A stretch of 64,000 nucleotides of DNA, from assembly GCA_944320105.1 (NCBI GenBank), contig CALUGA010000006.1:1-64000 (forward strand). Direction: 5' to 3'. This document shows positions 24,162 to 33,087 of the stretch, in pieces. This DNA comes from an uncultured Prevotella sp. Its GTDB lineage: Bacteria > Bacteroidota > Bacteroidia > Bacteroidales > Bacteroidaceae. A program made the translations under genes and the position numbers. Under the pieces are notes generated by a model. That model was not told where the DNA came from and ran no database searches. It saw only the letters and a program-made list of their open reading frames with translations. Positions within the stretch are counted from its first letter, which is position 1; the number at the start of each line of letters is the position of its first letter.

Positions 24162-27100
24162 TTATTCTTGTGGTATTATCTCCCCATTGGGAATGTTTAC
24201 TGAGGCTCCGTTTTCAGCCATGAAACTGCCAAACTTCCCAAGTTCTATCTTTCCACCATTGTTTATTGTAAGCTTTCCTCCGGCCTTGATTAGGATGTTG
24301 GCGTTCGTCATTGAGCATCCATTCACGGCAAGCTCGCCTCCATCCATGACTATCAGTTTGCGTCCATCAGCCATTGTAAGCCCGGCACCGCTTATGGTCA
24401 AGGTGCCGCTTCTAACTATGATATCGCTATTGATGGTTTCGCCCGCTAAGCTGCGGCTTGACGTAAGCGCCATAGGCTCGGATGCCCCTTTTACATACTC
24501 TCCTGTGCGTTCCGTGTCAAAGCGAGAGCTGCCCCATTCTATGCCATGGCCATTGGTTTTCCAAACATTAATGTATCCTCCCAAATCGCTCACTATCAGC
24601 TCGTTCTTTCCGTCAGAGTCTATGTCGGACACACATACGCCTTGCCCCATTTCGGCTGTGCCGGGCATGGGGAACGTCAATACGTCACTTCCGTCACTAT
24701 GTATGGCGTAGATGGTAAACTCATCGTTGAAAACAATGTCCATGTTACCATCCCCGTCAATATCGGCGATAATGGGCATTTGCATGTGCGTATCCCATTC
24801 CTCTATGTTGAACAATTCGGGTATGTCGCGGTTGAAAAGCTGCGAGCCTTTGTTGTTCCAAGCCCTTACACATCCGTAACCCAGCGAGGCAACTTCAAGC
24901 TGGTCGTCGCCATTGAGGTCGCCAACTGTCACTGCATGGTCGAGTCCCTCTCCTTTTTGCCCCATTCGATACGGTATTGATGCCGACCCATCGTTTCCGT
25001 CAAACCCTGCCAGGCACGATCCGTCAGGCTTGATGGCAAATATGCGGTCTGGGTCGGTTGCGTTGCGCTCTGCCACGAGTATTTCCTTTTGCCCGTCGCC
25101 GTCAAGGTCGCAAACAACCGGCGAAGACCTAAGGTCACTGCCAGGGCGTGAGAAGAACGGTTCGCGCAAGAACGGGGTGCCATCGTGCTTCCAGATGTAG
25201 ACACCGCCATAGCCACCGCTTATTATTTCCTTGTAGCCATCCCCATCGAGGTCGGCCACAGCCAAGCTGCTATAGTTGCCAGCCACCTTGCCTGCGCCTA
25301 TAGTAGGCCGTGCGGTGCCGTCGGCGTTGAGGACGGTTATGCCAAGGCCGTTCTCGTCGAGTGCCAGTATTTCCTTTTCGCCTTTGCCGTCAGGGATGTC
25401 AATGTCGGTCACCACCGGGCCGCGGTAGTACACGCCCGGCATTTCCGTCTGCCAAAGCTTGTCGGGGCGGTTGTCTCCGTCCTTGTCTTGCGATGAGTGG
25501 CACACTGCGTATGTCTTGCCATCGGCATCAGCACTGCGTGGCAGGGTTATTACGCATTGCTCACCGTTGCCGTACAAGTCGGCCACGGTTGGGGCGGCCT
25601 GTATGAGCCACGGGTAAGTGGCATAGCCGCTGAATGTGGTCACGTTGTCATCTATGTCGAAAGGCTCGGTGCCATCGGGGGCAGCCACGTACAGCGTAGA
25701 TATATTTTCATCCCCATCAGCGAGGCTTGCCACCTGCACAATCTCCTTTTGGCCGTCATAGTCGTGGTCGGCTGCATAAGCCTCGTTTACAAAGCCAGCA
25801 TCGCCGGAGGAAAGCACTTGTTGCATCATCAGCGGATAAGTGGTTATGCCTGCGAACGGCGCGGAAAGGTTTCCCTCCACGTTGCTTGCGCTCAGTGTTG
25901 ACAGCTTGTAGTAATATGTTACCTGCGGCGAAATGCCATCGTCTTCAAAGTAGCGAGTGGTCAGTGGGGTCTTGTTGAGCTTAACGTAGCTCCCGTTAGC
26001 TGATGGCGAGCGGTAAATGTTATATTTCGTCTCGCCCTTCATGCTGTACCAATTGAATGATATTGTTTTTTCCGTCGAAGCGTTGTGTATCTTGGTTATG
26101 TCTACATCTGGTCCGGGATGGGCGAAGTCCACCGAGAGGCTGTCTTGGCCGATTGACCCGTCAGACAGCGTAACTATAGCTCTCAATTGGGCGCCTTGAG
26201 TGTATAAGTCGCTTACAGTAAAAGTGCAGGTGCTGTCTGTGGTGGAAATGATTTCCGATATTCCGTATACCGGCGTCACTGTCCATTTTACAGGCTGCGA
26301 CGAAGCCTTGCCCATCCTTGCATACTCCAGGGCTACGGTGACTGTCTCCCCGGCCTTCAACTTTTTGTCGCCATCGCTCGTGCTCAGCACTTTTATTGCC
26401 GCTATGCGTAGCTTGGGCGAGAAAATGTCTATTTTGAAGGTGTCAACGCATGTGTAGTTCTGGTAAGCATTTGGCATTCCCCATATCGTAAGCATCAGGC
26501 AAGCAGCGTTCCACTCGTTGCGCATTCTCTCTGGGGCGTCCTTGCTAACCGAAATCTTAAACTGCTGGTTGCCAACCTTTGACGTCTTGGCCAGTATGTC
26601 TCCATACACCACTTCGCCATTGTCAACAATTACATAAGGCGAGAGCGAAGTGAGCGTTGCCTTTACGTAAGACAAGCTCCCTGTGGAGTTCAATATTGAG
26701 ATGTCAAACTTCGCGCTGTCTCCTATGGCCACTTGCTTGTTGAAACCGTTCAAGGAAGCTATTTTGTAATACCCGTTGTACGATGGACGGTCAAACGAAA
26801 AGCTTTTTTGGCACGGGATGAAGTTCCTTGCGGTTATTGTAATCTTCATCGTGCCGCTGGTCTTGTTGGCATCGAGTATGAACTCGTGCGTCTGGTTGTC
26901 CGAGATAAATATCCGCTCATAATAGTCGTTTGCCTTTGATATGCACACCAACGCTTCTTCTCCGGCAGGCAAGTTCTTTATCTGTAGCGAAATCTTGTAT
27001 TTCTTGTCAGGGGTGTATTGTCTCGTGGCAGTCACGTCCAACTCTTGTGGCACTGCAGACCATACGGGCATTTCTGGATCGCCTAAGAGGTGGAGGCGTA

Positions 27101-28952
27101 AAAATGATGGGGTATCGTAAAGATAAAACGTAGACCATTTTCCAATCCTGCACATTTTTTCAGTTAAGATTCCCAGCTGTGTCACATTGCCATTATATAA
27201 TGAATTAATGAACTCGCCATATTGCTCCTCTTCACCGGCATAGCCAACGTTTGCATTACCAATAAACGCTACAGCACCTCCATTTTTTGCTTTCACAAAA
27301 TGTTCGGCGATGCAATCTTTGTGGAATTCAGTTGTAGAACAGCCTCCAGAAATGACAATCTGTTGGTAGTCTCCATTTGACAACTTGTCTACATCGTCGA
27401 TTGATATGCTTTCTGATTTATCTTTTGATGAAGCACCTAAGTAACGCTGAGAGCTATGGTCCATGTGATACACTATGTGAAAGAATCCAAGTCCTGACTT
27501 TCCTGTTCCGTTTAACTCGGCCAATAAGTTGCTTTTTGTTAACTCTGCTCCTCTGTTTGAATACTCAGTTGTGGCAGGGGTGTGTTTGCCGCAATTGCAG
27601 TTATAATGGTCAAAGAGGCACATCTTGTTTATGTCTGTATATTTAGAGAGTTCTTTGTCTATATCGGATTGTTTGCCATCATATAACATTCCATCTTCAC
27701 TCTTTGAAATGTAAGCAGAGGCAACCAAATGATTCATGACATATTCTTTCTTGACATTGCTGGAACTCATTTTCTCGTATGATAAGATTTTATCGACAAA
27801 GCTGAAAGATTCTGATAGCGTTGTGACAGGTGCGCGCCCAATGAAACAAAATCTATCTAACTTTATATCATCTCTTTTTGTTTCCGCATACACATGGTCA
27901 TTATTTGAGTTCCAATTGGCGTTTAAATCGGTGTAATATGCATCAGACGGGAATGCTTGTTTATTGTAGTAATTATATAAGCGTGATGGTATGATTTCCG
28001 TGTCACCTCCCAGCAGCACAAACAGCCCTTCTCCCCATTTATGGTAGCATTCCTGTAAGTAGGCATGGATTTTCTCGGGTAGGTCAGAGCCTGTGTATTC
28101 ATTCCTTATGTCGTCAATGTTCTTTATTATCGTGGTGACGCCTTTCTCAATCTTCCAATTCGCCAAGCGCAAGAATGCAGGCCGCAGCGAATCGCAGGTT
28201 ATTATGATGTAGTCTGGAACTTCCTCTTCCATGTCGTCCATGAGTGTAGGTATGTGCACTGGTTCGTTGGCTGTTGAGCGCTTTACGCGGGCTTTCAGTT
28301 TGCTGCCTGCATTGTAAAACTTCTCAACATCCTCGGGGTTGTCCACCATCGACATTACCATCTTTTTTGCAAGTGTGGCGCGGTAGTCGCTTTGTGCCAG
28401 CGGCCTTTCCCTTTTTGTCGGGCCAACAGAATATTTTATGTTGTACGCAAGGTCGTTTATGATTACCTTTTTTGTAGTTGGGTCGTATTCCAGAGGGTAA
28501 AACATCACGGTCACTATGTGGTAGCCCATCGTGATGTAGTCAGCCACTATCTCGGCGCGCTTTGCGGGATAGCAAGCGTTCCCATTATATATGGAGTCCA
28601 ATGGCTCTGTAAAACCGCCGTCTAAGCCGCCTACTGTCACAGGCTTCTGCACGGGGTAGGGCGTTAGCTTGCCCCTAAGCTCTGTGCGTTGGCTTGTGGT
28701 TATGTCTATGCCGACTACCGATGCGTCCAGTGGCATTACGAACGACTTTTGCACGGCAGGCAGCTCCGGGGCGCCCACATCCCTCGTGAGCGCGTTTGAG
28801 CCTGCAATGCGTATCACGTCGTACCCATCTTTCTCGGACAAGGTGATGCTGCCCTTGTCCGTCGATATCTGCCCTGCTATTTGTGCCTTGGCTTCCGCTA
28901 TTGGCAGCAATGTGAGCAAGGCTATTGCAATGAAAATAACGTTTCGCTTCAT
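24162..28952 (-). CDS. Secreted C25 (gingipain-family) cysteine protease with FG-GAP repeats
   Basis: A 1596-residue exported protein. The signal peptide covers residues 1-24 (MKRNVIFIAIALLTLLPIAE then AKAQ). A propeptide-like region runs to about 235. The C25 domain (about 245-640) has VPDYIIITCDSL, LLGGDTEIIPSR, a His pair at 496/499 (YHMDHSSQ), Cys538 (VISGGCSTTEF) and the family signature LLGDPEM near 622. Ig/Fn3-like segments follow (to ~1050), then at least five VCBS/FG-GAP repeats with DLDGDGYKEI-type calcium loops (~1080-1480). It ends in a beta-helix-like tail without an evident T9SS domain. The His sits in DHS rather than the gingipain GHG, so activity is likely but unproven. Last gene of a three-gene operon, 4 bases after the LRR gene. 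Confidence 0.88.
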   Translation of the reverse strand: MKRNVIFIAIALLTLLPIAEAKAQIAGQISTDKGSITLSEKDGYDVIRIAGSNALTRDVGAPELPAVQKSFVMPLDASVVGIDITTSQRTELRGKLTPYPVQKPVTVGGLDGGFTEPLDSIYNGNACYPAKRAEIVADYITMGYHIVTVMFYPLEYDPTTKKVIINDLAYNIKYSVGPTKRERPLAQSDYRATLAKKMVMSMVDNPEDVEKFYNAGSKLKARVKRSTANEPVHIPTLMDDMEEEVPDYIIITCDSLRPAFLRLANWKIEKGVTTIIKNIDDIRNEYTGSDLPEKIHAYLQECYHKWGEGLFVLLGGDTEIIPSRLYNYYNKQAFPSDAYYTDLNANWNSNNDHVYAETKRDDIKLDRFCFIGRAPVTTLSESFSFVDKILSYEKMSSSNVKKEYVMNHLVASAYISKSEDGMLYDGKQSDIDKELSKYTDINKMCLFDHYNCNCGKHTPATTEYSNRGAELTKSNLLAELNGTGKSGLGFFHIVYHMDHSSQRYLGASSKDKSESISIDDVDKLSNGDYQQIVISGGCSTTEFHKDCIAEHFVKAKNGGAVAFIGNANVGYAGEEEQYGEFINSLYNGNVTQLGILTEKMCRIGKWSTFYLYDTPSFLRLHLLGDPEMPVWSAVPQELDVTATRQYTPDKKYKISLQIKNLPAGEEALVCISKANDYYERIFISDNQTHEFILDANKTSGTMKITITARNFIPCQKSFSFDRPSYNGYYKIASLNGFNKQVAIGDSAKFDISILNSTGSLSYVKATLTSLSPYVIVDNGEVVYGDILAKTSKVGNQQFKISVSKDAPERMRNEWNAACLMLTIWGMPNAYQNYTCVDTFKIDIFSPKLRIAAIKVLSTSDGDKKLKAGETVTVALEYARMGKASSQPVKWTVTPVYGISEIISTTDSTCTFTVSDLYTQGAQLRAIVTLSDGSIGQDSLSVDFAHPGPDVDITKIHNASTEKTISFNWYSMKGETKYNIYRSPSANGSYVKLNKTPLTTRYFEDDGISPQVTYYYKLSTLSASNVEGNLSAPFAGITTYPLMMQQVLSSGDAGFVNEAYAADHDYDGQKEIVQVASLADGDENISTLYVAAPDGTEPFDIDDNVTTFSGYATYPWLIQAAPTVADLYGNGEQCVITLPRSADADGKTYAVCHSSQDKDGDNRPDKLWQTEMPGVYYRGPVVTDIDIPDGKGEKEILALDENGLGITVLNADGTARPTIGAGKVAGNYSSLAVADLDGDGYKEIISGGYGGVYIWKHDGTPFLREPFFSRPGSDLRSSPVVCDLDGDGQKEILVAERNATDPDRIFAIKPDGSCLAGFDGNDGSASIPYRMGQKGEGLDHAVTVGDLNGDDQLEVASLGYGCVRAWNNKGSQLFNRDIPELFNIEEWDTHMQMPIIADIDGDGNMDIVFNDEFTIYAIHSDGSDVLTFPMPGTAEMGQGVCVSDIDSDGKNELIVSDLGGYINVWKTNGHGIEWGSSRFDTERTGEYVKGASEPMALTSSRSLAGETINSDIIVRSGTLTISGAGLTMADGRKLIVMDGGELAVNGCSMTNANILIKAGGKLTINNGGKIELGKFGSFMAENGASVNIPNGEIIPQE

Positions 28953-28956
28953 AACC

Positions 28957-30093
28957 CTATGGTTTTAGCTTTATGGTTTCAGATGTTCCGTCCGCGAACG
29001 ATATGCGCATGATGGCACATGGCTTAGGAAGATTATCTTTGCAGATTTCTATGGTGCTCGATTTTGTCGGCAGAGACATAACTTGTTGTCCGGCAACTGT
29101 GTAGCATCTGATGTGTTTTATGACTTGTCCGGCTATTACAATATATGCATTCCCGTTGTCTTTTACCATCAGCCCGTTATGTTTTGTTTGCGTTATGCCG
29201 CTTGTCGGCATTGCGAAGATGGGGAAGTCATTCCATCCGGGGGCGTTTTTGTAAAGCTCTATGCTTTCGTAAGGAACGAATAACTTTTGGAATCTGGCAT
29301 CTTTAAAGGTGTCTTTCCCCAGTTTCGGGGGAATCGTAGCCTCACAGGTAAGCCAAAAGTATGGGTTGCCGTCGGTTGTGTAAGAGGTTGTCACTTCGGC
29401 AAAAGCCCGATCGCCTATGGTGTCCACGCTGGCCGGAATCACAGCATCCCTCACAATGTGTGCATATTCATATGCATTGCCAAGTATGGCCCTTGTGCCG
29501 TCCATTGCCAACTTGCCTCCACTGGCAAAGAAAATGCCCTCTCCATCGTTTGGTGTGTAAAGCGTGTCGCCATCCAATGAATAGATGGCATCGTTTTCGT
29601 ATTTATAACGTGTGTTGTCTTCCGATAGCTTTAGAAAGGTGTACCTAAAGTTGCTGCGGTTGACCCCACCGTATGGATATTTGCCAAATGATGGGAATAT
29701 GCCTGATAGTATGAAAGCACATTTGCTGCCGTTTACGTTCAATGCGTAGTCTGAAAGATAAACAAGAGATTTTGGCAACTGCACAGTACGTTCCTTGTCT
29801 TTGCGTGTCAACGTACATTCGAAGGCGTGTGCGGGTAGGGTGTCTATGTCGGCATTGCGCAGGTTTAGTTCTTCGAGCTGGTTGGTCAACAGCTCTCGCA
29901 GCACTGCGTAGTCATCCTCGGCGAGTGTGCCTGTTATTGTGAGGTGCGTCACCTGTGCCTTTTGCTCCTCTGTGAGCAGGCTCTCTAATGGTGTACCGTC
30001 AACGTTTACTGCAACGTGGGTGTTGTCGCCCTGCGCCATGGCCGGTAGTACGGCGGCGAAGAGCGCGAGCAGGGTGTATAACAGCTGTTTCAT
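28957..30093 (-). CDS. Secreted BspA-like leucine-rich repeat protein
   Basis: A 378-residue protein with signal peptide (MKQLLYTLLALFAAVLPAMA, residues 1-20). Leucine-rich repeats of the BspA/LRR_5 kind are seen at LEELNLRNADIDTLPAHAF, TVQLPKSLVYLSDYALNV and DAVIPASVDTIGDRAFAEV. The pattern KLFVPYESIELYKNAPGWNDF is typical of Bacteroidetes LRR_5 proteins. The C-terminal ~70 residues (IKHIRCYTVAGQQVMSLP) resemble a T9SS type A sorting domain. It lies between the S74-type gene (53-base gap) and the C25 protease gene (4-base gap). A role in adhesion or protein binding is inferred. Confidence 0.82.
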   Translation of the reverse strand: MKQLLYTLLALFAAVLPAMAQGDNTHVAVNVDGTPLESLLTEEQKAQVTHLTITGTLAEDDYAVLRELLTNQLEELNLRNADIDTLPAHAFECTLTRKDKERTVQLPKSLVYLSDYALNVNGSKCAFILSGIFPSFGKYPYGGVNRSNFRYTFLKLSEDNTRYKYENDAIYSLDGDTLYTPNDGEGIFFASGGKLAMDGTRAILGNAYEYAHIVRDAVIPASVDTIGDRAFAEVTTSYTTDGNPYFWLTCEATIPPKLGKDTFKDARFQKLFVPYESIELYKNAPGWNDFPIFAMPTSGITQTKHNGLMVKDNGNAYIVIAGQVIKHIRCYTVAGQQVMSLPTKSSTIEICKDNLPKPCAIMRISFADGTSETIKLKP

Positions 30094-30146
30094 GGTTGTA
30101 ATTTTTGTTAGGTTTATAATTAGTGTGCTGTGCGGGGCTTCTTTGG

Positions 30147-31394
30147 TTATTTAGTAACGACCATTCGCTTGGTGTCAATGAGTTGCCCATCGATGATTAG
30201 GCTGTAGAGATACATTCCCGCACTTAGCCCTGCACTATTCATTTCAATGTAAGTATTTCCGCGGTCGGCAATTGGCATCTGCTGTATTTGCTTGCCGCTC
30301 ATGTCATATATGCATAGCAGGGCGTTTTGTGCGTCTGTGGGTATGGTCAGCTCTATCTTTGTGGCATTGGCAAATGGGTTTGGCTCATTCTGCGCAAGTT
30401 TTGCCGCATACAGTTTGTTGGCAGGCTCGCTGCCTGAGGCCGCTTTGGCATTTGCCCTTGTTTGCAGCTTGCCGTCGGCGGCTTCGAGTGCCTCAATCTT
30501 TGCGTTCAGTTCGCCAATTGCCTGCACGAGTATTGGTATCAGCTCCATGTAGTTGATGCCTTTTGTTCCGTTATCCATCTCATACACGAGGTCTGGGTAA
30601 ACTGCCTCAAGCTGCTCGGCAGAAAGGGCATAGTGCATCTTTGCGAGACTTTGCGCCGCGATGGCGTTCATAGGCTGCTTGGTCGTGGCAGTGTCGCTTT
30701 CCACTGCCATGGCCTTGTTGGCAGCAGACGGCTTGTAATATTTCATTGCAGTAAAGCCTGCCAGCTTGTCATGTGCGGTCTCTTGCGCCTCGTTAGACGA
30801 AAAAGTCCGTGCGGCGGACATTGTGCCAACGCCATCGCCTATGAGCACACCGTGGATGTTTCCCGAAACGTAAAGGTCGCCATTGACGCCTGTAGTTCCA
30901 TTGAAATATCCTGCATACCGCCGTGTAAGCGGAGTCCCGTTTTCCGAGCGGTCTGTTGTGCCATAAATGGCAGCCCCATAGTTGTTGCCATCAATTCTTC
31001 CAAACACACCATAGTTGTAGCCGGAGGTTGCGTTGCCAGCCCGGCCTAATACGCCGAATGCCCGCCCAGAGTACCTATCTGCGCCTGTGCTTGATATTGC
31101 AAGACCCTGTAAGCCTACGTAGAACGATGAGCCTGAATGTGGGGCTTTGAAGTAACCTGCGTTTGCCCAGTTGGAATTGATTTCCTTATTGTGCGCCATG
31201 CTGTATATGCCGCAATTGTTGCCAAAGGCATACAAGTCGTATGAAGCATTGCCGGCAGAGCCAATGCTTAGGCCCGACAGGGGCGACAGCGAGGTTTTCA
31301 ATGCCATGTTGCCATTGCTGTTGACCCGCAGTTGTGCGTTTGCCGCAGTTGCGGCGCATAACAAAGCTAAGGAAATAGTGAAGAAATGTTTCAT
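30147..31394 (-). CDS. Secreted tail-fibre-like protein with S74 chaperone domain and T9SS sorting domain
   Basis: A 415-residue protein starting at ATG 31394, which begins a clear signal peptide (MKHFFTISLALLCAATAANA). The middle part has Gly/Asn/Tyr-rich strands (YGVFGRIDGNNYGAAIYG). Residues ~200-305 resemble the peptidase S74 intramolecular chaperone domain (SAEQLEAVYPDLVYE, GINYMELIPILVQAIGELNA), but the SDxRxK self-cleavage motif is not seen. Residues ~333-415 form a good T9SS type A sorting domain (LAQNEPNPFANATKIEL, CIYDMSGKQIQ). A longer open frame to 31904 is ignored because the signal peptide fixes the start. First gene of the secreted operon. Confidence 0.85.
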   Translation of the reverse strand: MKHFFTISLALLCAATAANAQLRVNSNGNMALKTSLSPLSGLSIGSAGNASYDLYAFGNNCGIYSMAHNKEINSNWANAGYFKAPHSGSSFYVGLQGLAISSTGADRYSGRAFGVLGRAGNATSGYNYGVFGRIDGNNYGAAIYGTTDRSENGTPLTRRYAGYFNGTTGVNGDLYVSGNIHGVLIGDGVGTMSAARTFSSNEAQETAHDKLAGFTAMKYYKPSAANKAMAVESDTATTKQPMNAIAAQSLAKMHYALSAEQLEAVYPDLVYEMDNGTKGINYMELIPILVQAIGELNAKIEALEAADGKLQTRANAKAASGSEPANKLYAAKLAQNEPNPFANATKIELTIPTDAQNALLCIYDMSGKQIQQMPIADRGNTYIEMNSAGLSAGMYLYSLIIDGQLIDTKRMVVTK

Positions 31395-31443
31395 GATGAA
31401 TTGTTTTAAAGTTAGATAATCGTTAATTGGTAATTTTATATCG

Positions 31444-31451
31444 CAAATATA
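31444..31451 (-). promoter_or_regulatory. -7 box of the secreted-protein operon
   Basis: TATATTTG on the minus strand, 49 bases before the S74-type gene's ATG, matches TAnnTTTG. No convincing -33 TTTG was found. The rest of 31395-31664 holds GC-rich sequence with a GCATTGCCGAGCC-type hairpin but no gene. Confidence 0.55.
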
Positions 31452-31664
31452 GCGATTTATTTGATATGTTGTAATCCAAGGTGTATGTTTAACGATAATT
31501 AATAAGGCACCTGGGGAGGCTGCCCCGGGCAACGCGCTCTCTTGTGGCATGTCCCATTGCCAAGGCTCGGCAATGCCAATGAGCCGCATAGCCCTGCCCG
31601 CGGGAGCAAGGAAAGGCAAGAAAGGCAAGAAATAGGGCTTTAGTGCAAAAATATTCACGAAACA

Positions 31665-31696
31665 TTTGGCGGTTTGCATGAATATGTGTACATTTG
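31665..31696 (+). promoter_or_regulatory. Promoter of argR
   Basis: TTTG (31665-31668), a 20-base spacer and TACATTTG (31689-31696) make a full Bacteroidetes promoter, 29 bases before the argR ATG. An ArgR operator could overlap it (AT-rich ATGAATATGTG), but this is not certain. Confidence 0.8.
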
Positions 31697-31725
31697 CACC
31701 CAAATTCGCATAAACATACACGGAC

Positions 31726-32214
31726 ATGAAAGCAAAGAACGACAGGCTGGAGACGCTGAGGATGATTATATCGAGCCGCGAGATGGGCAACCAGGAGGAG
31801 CTGCTCGCCGCACTGCGCGAGGAGGGCTTCGTGGTTACGCAGGCCACGCTGAGCCGCGACCTTAAGCAGCTCAAGGTGGCCAAGGCCGCCACCATGCGCG
31901 GCAACTACGTCTACGTGCTGCCCAACGTCACCATGTACAAGCGCGTGAGCACCCCGGCGCAGATAAAGGAGATGATGCAGGTGCCGGGTTTCCTCTCTAT
32001 TCACTTCTCGGGCAACATGGGCGTAATAAAGACGCGGCCCGGCTATGCCAGCAGCATAGCCTACAACATCGACGCGAGCAACATCCCCTACATACTCGGC
32101 ACCATAGCCGGCGACGACACGATATTCATCGTGGTTAAGGAGGGCATCCACCAGAAGGACGTGGTGGGGGCGCTCAGCTCGGTGATGCCCGAGATGGCCA
32201 AGGCCAGCATTTGA
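31726..32214 (+). CDS. argR: Arginine repressor
   Basis: A 162-residue ArgR/AhrC transcription factor. The N-terminal winged helix has QEELLAALREEGFVVTQATL followed by SRDLKQLKVAK. The C-terminal hexamerisation/arginine-binding domain has YILGTIAGDDTIFIVV with the conserved GDD. It would repress arginine synthesis genes when arginine is plentiful. It heads the cluster argR-GNAT-argG-argC-argD-proC and has its own full promoter. Confidence 0.95.
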   Translation: MKAKNDRLETLRMIISSREMGNQEELLAALREEGFVVTQATLSRDLKQLKVAKAATMRGNYVYVLPNVTMYKRVSTPAQIKEMMQVPGFLSIHFSGNMGVIKTRPGYASSIAYNIDASNIPYILGTIAGDDTIFIVVKEGIHQKDVVGALSSVMPEMAKASI

Positions 32215-32297
32215 TGTGCGCCGCCGCCACTGCCGCGGCCCTGTATGGGCGCCGCGCAAGGCGGGCGGACAATCAACACAGCAACTTTACCTACAAG

Positions 32298-32873
32298 ATG
32301 GAAATGGAAGAGATTAAAGTTATGGTGGCCGATGCCACCCATGAACGCTACGTGGACACCATCCTCGATACGATGGCCGCCGCCGCCAAGGTGCGAGGCA
32401 CGGGCATTGCCCGCCGCACCCACGAGTATGTGGCCACCAAGATGAAGGAGGGCAAGGCCGTCATAGCCCTTTGCGGCGACCGCCTTGCGGGCTTCAGCTA
32501 CATCGAGACGTGGGGCAACAAGCAGTACGTTACCACCTCGGGCCTCATCGTGGCCCCCGAGTACCGCAACCTCGGGGTGGCCAAGCGCATAAAGGACCTT
32601 ACGTTTTCGCTGGCCCGCACCCGCTGGCCCGAGGCCAAGATCTTCAGCCTCACGAGCGGTTCGGCGGTGATGAAGATGAACACGCAGTTGGGCTACGTGC
32701 CTGTCACCTTTGCCGACCTTACCGACGACGAGGCCTTCTGGCGCGGCTGCGAGGGCTGCGTAAACGTAGACGTGCTAAAGCGCACGGGCCGCCGCTACTG
32801 CATCTGCACCGGCATGCTCTACGACCCCGCGCTGCACCCGGGCGAGAAACCGCCTGTGGAAATCAAAAGTTAA
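32298..32873 (+). CDS. GNAT acetyltransferase in the arginine cluster
   Basis: A 191-residue GNAT-fold acyltransferase. Acetyl-CoA-binding motif A is seen as VAPEYRNLGVAKRIKDLTFS, followed by FSLTSGSAVMKMNTQLGYVP. The ATG at 32298 fits better than an upstream in-frame start at 32211 that would overlap argR. No classical argA or argJ is seen in the cluster, so this may supply the acyl-glutamate step of arginine synthesis; Bacteroidetes are reported to use N-succinyl intermediates. The exact acyl donor is unknown. The stop codon is the first base group of a TAAGAATTAAGAG repeat array. Confidence 0.8.
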   Translation: MEMEEIKVMVADATHERYVDTILDTMAAAAKVRGTGIARRTHEYVATKMKEGKAVIALCGDRLAGFSYIETWGNKQYVTTSGLIVAPEYRNLGVAKRIKDLTFSLARTRWPEAKIFSLTSGSAVMKMNTQLGYVPVTFADLTDDEAFWRGCEGCVNVDVLKRTGRRYCICTGMLYDPALHPGEKPPVEIKS

Positions 32874-32933
32874 GAATTAAGAGCTAAGAATTAAGAGCTA
32901 AGAATTAAGAGTTAAGAGTTAAGAATTAAGAAA
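32871..32933. repeat. TAAGAATTAAGAGC microrepeat array
   Basis: Tandem units of 7 and 14 bases (TAAGAAT, TAAGAGC, TAAGAGT) starting at the stop codon of the GNAT gene. Related units occur at 52354-52408 inside a coding frame. Confidence 0.85.
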
Positions 32934-33021
32934 ATTACCGGCTGCGGGTGTTTGGGGGGCGGTTGCTTGGCATCATGCATTGCGCTGTCTGGCCACAGTG
33001 GGCGGGATGGATTCCCGGTGC

Positions 33022-33065
33022 TCCCATAACTCTCAGTACTCCCATAACTCCCATAACTCCAATAA
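33022..33065. repeat. CTCCCATAA microrepeat before argG
   Basis: Several units of 9-10 bases, CTCCCATAA and ACTCCCATA, immediately upstream of argG. A short related run (TAACTCCATAACTCC) is found at 6608-6635 upstream of rpsU. Confidence 0.75.
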
Positions 33066-33087
33066 AAACCCCTAAAAACTACAAGAT

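Noticed and set aside
31395..31904. N-terminal extension of the S74-type protein frame
   Set aside because: The signal peptide starting at 31394 fixes the real start; the extension overlaps argR on the other strand.
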